Part shown: piece by piece, positions 6,028 to 9,600 of the stretch
Layout: each line of letters begins with the position of its first letter
Position numbering within the stretch: the stretch's first letter is position 1
Source of the DNA: Pseudomonadota bacterium
Lineage (GTDB): Bacteria > Myxococcota > Polyangia > Polyangiales > Polyangiaceae
Assembly: GCA_023419055.1 (NCBI GenBank)
Contig: JAEZYO010001028.1
Coordinates: forward strand, 1-9,600
DNA length: 9,600 nucleotides
Reading direction: 5' to 3'
Notes under the pieces: model-generated
Databases searched by the model: none
Seen by the model: the letters and a program-made list of their open reading frames with translations, nothing else
Told to the model about the DNA's origin: nothing
Translations under genes and position numbers: made by a program

Positions 6028-6795
6028 TCAGGCTGCGCCGGGGGGAACGGTGTTACCGGACGGCGCCCCACCGGCCAGAGCGGTGGCAGGTTCGGCGGGG
6101 CGCGCCGCCGAGCGGCGTGACGTGAACATGTCCACGCCCATCAACGCGACGCCCACGCAAATCGCGATATCGGCCACATTGAAGGTCGGCCAGTGATCGG
6201 TCACGCCCCAGGACTTCGAGCCCCCCGCGATCAGGCGGTTCATCGACGCGACCCAGTCTGCCCGGTAATCGATGAAGTCGATGACGCTGCTCCGGGTGAT
6301 GCGATCGGAGAGGTTCCCGAGCGCGCCGCCCAGCACGAGCGGCAGGCCCCATTTCAGAGCTCGCTGCCCCGGCTGGAGCTTGCCGTACAGGGAAACGATG
6401 AAGAGGATGGCGAGCACGCTGACGGCGAGGAAGAACGGTCGGCGCACCACCTCGCTCGCGTCCTGGAGGAGGCCCCACGCCCCACCCTTGTTGTAGGCGA
6501 GCGTGAACGAGAGGTGATCTTTGATGATGACGATCGACGGATCGCTCATCGTGCGTTGAGACAGGACGATTTCCGCCCAGGCCTTCGAAGCGACGTCCGC
6601 GAGCAGGCTGACCGCGGCGACCACGCCGAAGAAGACGAACGTCGGCCGCGCCCCCGAGTCCGGAAGCTGGGACGGCCGCGCCGCTCTTTCCGCCTCGGGA
6701 GCGGCGGGGGGGGTGACAGGCTCGGGCGGCGCCTCGACGGGTGCCGAGAGCGCTTCGCCGGCAGGGCCGGCCGTTCCTTGGGGCGCGTCGTTCAT
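6028..6795 (-). CDS. lspA: Lipoprotein signal peptidase (signal peptidase II) with long N-terminal tail
   Basis: A 255-residue inner-membrane aspartyl protease that removes the signal peptide of diacylglyceryl-modified prolipoproteins. Core motifs are LLADVASKAWAE (64-75), FTLAYNKGGAWGLL (97-110), LGGALGNLSDRI (155-166), SVIDFIDY (170-177) and WPTFNVADIAI (202-212). D173 and D209 are the expected catalytic pair. Four hydrophobic segments are visible (about 53-66, 121-137, 149-160 and 205-222). Usual length is about 160-180, so this one is long. Residues 1-51 are a Pro/Ala/Glu-rich cytoplasmic tail with no other start codon before the first membrane segment, and the stretch between the two aspartates is 36 residues, longer than the 19 I recall for Pseudomonas aeruginosa. 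It sits directly upstream of lgt. No antibiotic biosynthesis gene is visible, so I read it as the housekeeping copy rather than a resistance paralogue. Confidence 0.93.
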   Translation of the reverse strand: MNDAPQGTAGPAGEALSAPVEAPPEPVTPPAAPEAERAARPSQLPDSGARPTFVFFGVVAAVSLLADVASKAWAEIVLSQRTMSDPSIVIIKDHLSFTLAYNKGGAWGLLQDASEVVRRPFFLAVSVLAILFIVSLYGKLQPGQRALKWGLPLVLGGALGNLSDRITRSSVIDFIDYRADWVASMNRLIAGGSKSWGVTDHWPTFNVADIAICVGVALMGVDMFTSRRSAARPAEPATALAGGAPSGNTVPPGAA

Positions 6796-6838
6796 CGGGT
6801 CCGCTTTCCTACGACAGGTCGAAGGTTAGGTCGAGAAA

Positions 6839-6855
6839 CGGCGGCTCCCCCGCCG
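6839..6855. other. GC-rich hairpin in the lspA/mrfA divergent region
   Basis: CGGCGG-CTCCC-CCGCCG is a perfect 6-bp inverted repeat with a 5-base loop, between the divergent starts of lspA and mrfA. It may lie in the lspA leader RNA. In such a GC-rich genome a repeat of this size can arise by chance. Confidence 0.3.
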
Positions 6856-6873
6856 ACATTCCCATGACAAACA

Positions 6874-6890
6874 CTGAACATTTGTTTTAG
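6874..6890. promoter_or_regulatory. Candidate LexA-box-like element and promoter of mrfA
   Basis: CTGAAC-ATTT-GTTTTAG lies in an AT-rich island 18 bases upstream of the mrfA ATG. The arms match GAAC-N4-GTTC at 7 of 8 positions, and the reverse complement carries the perfect GTTCAG half of the Myxococcus LexA consensus as I recall it. A possible -35 (ATGACA, 6864-6869) and, 18 bases on, a weak -10 (TAGGCT, 6888-6893) would place the element inside the promoter, a good position for repression. This links mrfA to DNA-damage control only by inference. The element could also act on lspA, which diverges from here. Confidence 0.4.
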
Positions 6891-6907
6891 GCTCCGGCCG
6901 AAAGCTC

Positions 6908-9337
6908 ATGCCCGAGGCCCCCTGGTCCAATCCTTCTGGTGTCGCAACGGTCGTCGACCAATGGCTCGGTGAGGGCACCGTCCGGCGTTGCTTCGCCGCC
7001 GAACGAACCATCCCGGCCCAGGGTCCCAAGACCGCGCCGATTCCAGCACTGCTTTCCCCTGCCCTCGCGCGCGCTCTCGCGGAGCGCGGGATCGAAGAGC
7101 TTTACACCCACCAGGTAGAGGCCGTGAGCGCTGCGCTCGCGGGGCGGCACGTGGTCGTGGCCACCCCCACGGCGAGCGGGAAGAGCCTTTGCTTCCACCT
7201 GCCGGTCGCGCAGGCCCTGATCGAAGATCCCGCCTCGACCGCGCTCTACCTCTATCCCACCAAGGCGCTGTCACGCGATCAGGAGCACAGCCTGCGGGAC
7301 TTCTTGAGCGACGCCGAGGTGGCGGCTCCTGCCACGGTGTTCGACGGGGATACACCGCCGGACGCTCGCCGCGCGGCCCGCGAGCGCTGTCGGGTCGTGC
7401 TCTCGAATCCCGATATGCTGCACGCGGGGATCTTGCCGAACCACGCGCGCTGGGCCCACCTTTTCCAGGGCTTGCGCTACGTGGTGCTGGACGAGCTCCA
7501 CACGTATCGCGGCGTCTTCGGCTCGCACATGGCGCACGTGATCGCCCGGCTCCGCCGCATCGCGCGATTTCACGGCAAGGACCCGCAGTTCATCGTGGCG
7601 ACCGCCACCATCGGGAACCCGCGCGAGCACGCGGCTCGACTGATCGGCGTCGACCCCTCGCAGGTGACCGTGGTCGACAAGTCCGGCGCGCCGCGCGCGA
7701 GCCGAGAGGTCTACCTCTACAATCCCCCGATCGTGAACGAGGAGCTCGGTATCCGCGCCAGCACCTTGAAAACGGCAGTCAATCTCGCCGCCGACCTCGT
7801 CCGCAAACGCGTACCCACGATGGTGTTCGGCGCGTCCCGCAACTCGGTGGAGGTGATGCTGAAGTACCTGCGCGCCAAGGTCGGGGACGTGGCTGGACCG
7901 GACGCGCTCACCGCTTACCGCGGCGGTTACCTGCCGGACGCTCGGCGTCGCATCGAGGCCGGCTTGCGCGAGGGGAAGATCCTCTGCGTCGTCGCGACGA
8001 ACGCGCTCGAGCTCGGCATCGACATCGGGGATCTCGACGCCGTGTTCTGCGCCGGGTACCCGGGCTCGGTCGCCGGCACCTGGCAGCGCTTCGGCCGCGC
8101 GGGCCGCCGCGGGGATCGCAGCATTTCCGTCATGGTCTGCTCGAGCGATCCGCTCGACCAATACCTGGCGCGTGAACCGTCGTTCTTGTTCGAGGCCGGC
8201 GCCGAGGAGGCCCGCATCGATCCGGGCAACGTGGAGGTGCTGATCCAGCACTTGAAGTGCGCCGTCTTCGAGGCTCCTTTCGAGCTCCGTGCGGCCGGTC
8301 CGCGTCCCGCCGCGCCGCTCCCCGCTCGGGGAGAGAGCTACCTGACGCTCGATCCCGAAGCCACCCGCGACGCCCTCGACTACCTCGCCGGTCACGGGCT
8401 CGTGCAATGTTCGCGCGACCGCTATCACTGGGCGGGCGAGGCGTTTCCGGCCAACAACGTGTCGCTCCGCAACATCGGCTGGGACAACTTCGTCATCATC
8501 GACGTGGCGACGAATCAGTCGATCGCCGAGCTCGATTACCGAGCGACCCACACCATGCTGCACGAGCAGGCGATCTACCAGCACGACGCCGAGCAGTATC
8601 AGGTCGAGCGCCTCGATTTCGAGAATCACAAGGCGTTCGTACGCCGGGTGGAACCCGACTATTTCACGACCGCCCTCACCTACCGCACCGTCGCGGTGAT
8701 CGAGGATCGCAAGCAGACCGAGCTCGGTCGTGCCCGCCTCGGCTTCGGCGACGTGAAGGTGATCGAGAAGGTCACGGGCTACAAGAAGATCAAGTTCTTC
8801 ACGCACGAGAACGCGGCCTACGGGGACGTGCACCTGCCCCCTATCGAAATGCACACGACGAGCTTCTGGATGACCGTGCCGGAAGCCGTGGTGGAGAGCT
8901 TCGGCCTGCCGCGCGCGCTCCTGATCGACGGGCTGCGCGGGCTCGGCGGCGCGCTCGAGACGGTCTCGACCATCGCGATGATGTGCGATCCCCGTGACAT
9001 CGGGCAGACGCTCGGCGACGGCGAAGCCGCGGAGCAGGGCGGCGGACCGGCGCGAGATCCGCACTCCGGGCACACCGGGGGGTTCGATCCGACCGTATTT
9101 CTGTTCGACGCGATTCCAGGCGGCGTGGGCCTCGCCGAGCGCATTCACGAACGGGCGGACGAGCTGTTCTCCCGGGCGCGCGCGCTGATCGAAAGCTGCG
9201 GTTGTAGGAGCGGTTGTCCAGCCTGTGTCGGGCCCGGCGCCGAGGGGGGCTCCCGAAAACGTCTTGCCCTCGAGCTCCTCGATAGCCTGGGTCTGGGAGG
9301 GCGGTCTCCCCTCCCCGCTCGCGCTGCCGGCGCCTGA
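6908..9337 (+). CDS. mrfA: MrfA/YprA-type superfamily 2 DEAD/DEAH helicase with DUF1998 zinc region
   Basis: An 809-residue ATP-dependent DNA helicase. Motifs in order: LYTHQ (65-69, Q-type motif), Walker A ATPTASGKS (85-93, K92), DELH (195-198), TAT (232-234), motif V TNALELGIDIG (from 364) and motif VI QRFGRAGRR (393-401). The middle part (about 420-640) matches the YprA family closely, for example NNVSLRNIG, ELDYRATHTMLHEQAIYQH and EQYQVERLDFENHKAFVRRVEPDYFT. DUF1998 covers about 650-775 (TSFWMTVPEA, GGALETVSTIAMM, FLFDAIPGGVGLAERI) and ends in a zinc-type cluster C764, C766, C770, C773. A Gly-rich insertion of about 20 residues precedes FDPTVFLFD. In Bacillus subtilis MrfA is a 3'-5' helicase that acts with MrfB in UvrABC-independent repair. 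Length is near the family norm (about 750-850). The ATG at 6908 has no evident Shine-Dalgarno site. Family assignment is firm and the repair role here is inferred. Confidence 0.92.
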   Translation: MPEAPWSNPSGVATVVDQWLGEGTVRRCFAAERTIPAQGPKTAPIPALLSPALARALAERGIEELYTHQVEAVSAALAGRHVVVATPTASGKSLCFHLPVAQALIEDPASTALYLYPTKALSRDQEHSLRDFLSDAEVAAPATVFDGDTPPDARRAARERCRVVLSNPDMLHAGILPNHARWAHLFQGLRYVVLDELHTYRGVFGSHMAHVIARLRRIARFHGKDPQFIVATATIGNPREHAARLIGVDPSQVTVVDKSGAPRASREVYLYNPPIVNEELGIRASTLKTAVNLAADLVRKRVPTMVFGASRNSVEVMLKYLRAKVGDVAGPDALTAYRGGYLPDARRRIEAGLREGKILCVVATNALELGIDIGDLDAVFCAGYPGSVAGTWQRFGRAGRRGDRSISVMVCSSDPLDQYLAREPSFLFEAGAEEARIDPGNVEVLIQHLKCAVFEAPFELRAAGPRPAAPLPARGESYLTLDPEATRDALDYLAGHGLVQCSRDRYHWAGEAFPANNVSLRNIGWDNFVIIDVATNQSIAELDYRATHTMLHEQAIYQHDAEQYQVERLDFENHKAFVRRVEPDYFTTALTYRTVAVIEDRKQTELGRARLGFGDVKVIEKVTGYKKIKFFTHENAAYGDVHLPPIEMHTTSFWMTVPEAVVESFGLPRALLIDGLRGLGGALETVSTIAMMCDPRDIGQTLGDGEAAEQGGGPARDPHSGHTGGFDPTVFLFDAIPGGVGLAERIHERADELFSRARALIESCGCRSGCPACVGPGAEGGSRKRLALELLDSLGLGGRSPLPARAAGA

Positions 9338-9408
9338 ATTTTCCTAAAGTGCGGAGCGCAGGCGAGCGAGTTGCGGGAAGGCGGACCTCGCCCTACGCTT
9401 CGGCACTG

Positions 9409-9600
9409 GTGCGCTTCAGGGCTCTTCACGTCGTCGGTCGCTTCGGTTGGGCGTGGGCTGCTCTGGCGGGGCCGATGTTCGCGGCTTCTTGCTTGAGCGC
9501 GAACGATCGCCCGCTCCGCGTCAAGGACGACGAAGACGCGGGGCCGCCCGTGATCGGAGTCGACGGCGGCGCGGGCACGACGGGTAACCCGCCGAACGCG
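9409..9600 (+). CDS. Start of an exported, probably lipid-anchored protein (runs off right edge)
   Basis: Sixty-four codons are visible from a GTG at 9409. Residues 1-29 look like a signal peptide: basic start (MRFRALHVVGR), hydrophobic core (WAWAALAGPMF) and AASC, with Cys30 as possible lipidation site. The lipobox is imperfect, with Ala at -3. The mature part begins LSANDRPLRV, then an acidic DDEDAG and a Gly/Asp-rich stretch (VDGGAGTTGN) typical of the linkers of myxobacterial lipoproteins. The reading frame is open to the right edge. An ATG at 9475 is in frame but would remove most of the signal. No Shine-Dalgarno site is clear. It is 71 bases after mrfA on the same strand. Function cannot be told from this fragment. 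Confidence 0.6.
   Translation, partial: MRFRALHVVGRFGWAWAALAGPMFAASCLSANDRPLRVKDDEDAGPPVIGVDGGAGTTGNPPNA

Noticed and set aside
6028..6795. LspA as an antibiotic-resistance paralogue of a biosynthetic cluster (as with myxovirescin)
   Set aside because: No polyketide or peptide synthetase gene is visible and the gene sits next to lgt, as expected for the housekeeping copy.
7271..9148. Long open frame of 625 codons on the minus strand opposite mrfA
   Set aside because: It is antisense to a well-recognised helicase with intact motifs throughout. The composition is biased and no family is recognisable.
6908..9337. DUF1998 helicase as part of a DISARM-like or other anti-phage system
   Set aside because: The middle and C-terminal regions match MrfA/YprA closely, and no methyltransferase, phospholipase-D nuclease or other defence gene is nearby. 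The neighbours are housekeeping genes.
9331..9364. CGCCTG...CAGGCG inverted repeat around the mrfA stop as a terminator
   Set aside because: There are only 6 bp with a 22-base loop and no T-tract. Too weak to call in GC-rich sequence.

Overview
The window is very GC-rich and tightly packed. Starts are often GTG or TTG, and no gap between genes exceeds about 120 bases. Signal peptides followed by Gly/Ser/Asp-rich linkers, and a high-GC style with few strong Shine-Dalgarno sites, suggest a myxobacterium (Myxococcota, probably Polyangiales). This is an inference from style and protein flavour, not from a marker gene. No tRNA, rRNA, CRISPR, insertion sequence or phage gene was seen, and the region reads as chromosomal core rather than an accessory island.

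Layout: (1) 1-145, minus, the N-terminal 48 codons of leucyl-tRNA synthetase. (2) 229-2547, minus, a tight two-gene unit: an exported PQQ-type beta-propeller protein followed with no gap by mrfB (yprB), a DEDD exonuclease with a helical, TPR-like tail. (3) 2618-3253, plus, coaE (dephospho-CoA kinase), divergent from unit 2 and convergent with folD. (4) 3268-6795, minus, a probable lspA-lgt-lipoprotein-folD transcription unit with gaps of 58, 10 and 55 bases. LspA and Lgt are two of the enzymes that mature lipoproteins, and the gene directly after lgt is itself a candidate lipoprotein. (5) 6908-9337, plus, mrfA (yprA), a superfamily 2 helicase with a C-terminal DUF1998/four-cysteine zinc region, divergent from lspA. 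(6) 9409 to the right edge, plus, the start of another exported, probably lipid-anchored protein.

The most interesting reading is that MrfA and MrfB, which form the UvrABC-independent excision-repair pair of Bacillus subtilis (mitomycin C repair), are both here but about 5.4 kb apart on opposite strands, with housekeeping genes between them. Each of the two transcription units has a LexA-box-like GAAC-N4-GTTC element (7 of 8 arm bases) just before its first gene. This could co-regulate the split pair under DNA damage, but it is a hypothesis from short motifs.

Other points of note are an Lgt with a cysteine-rich version of the family signature plus a four-cysteine periplasmic insertion, an LspA with a long N-terminal tail and an enlarged loop between its catalytic aspartates, and short perfect hairpins without U-tracts at several gene ends.
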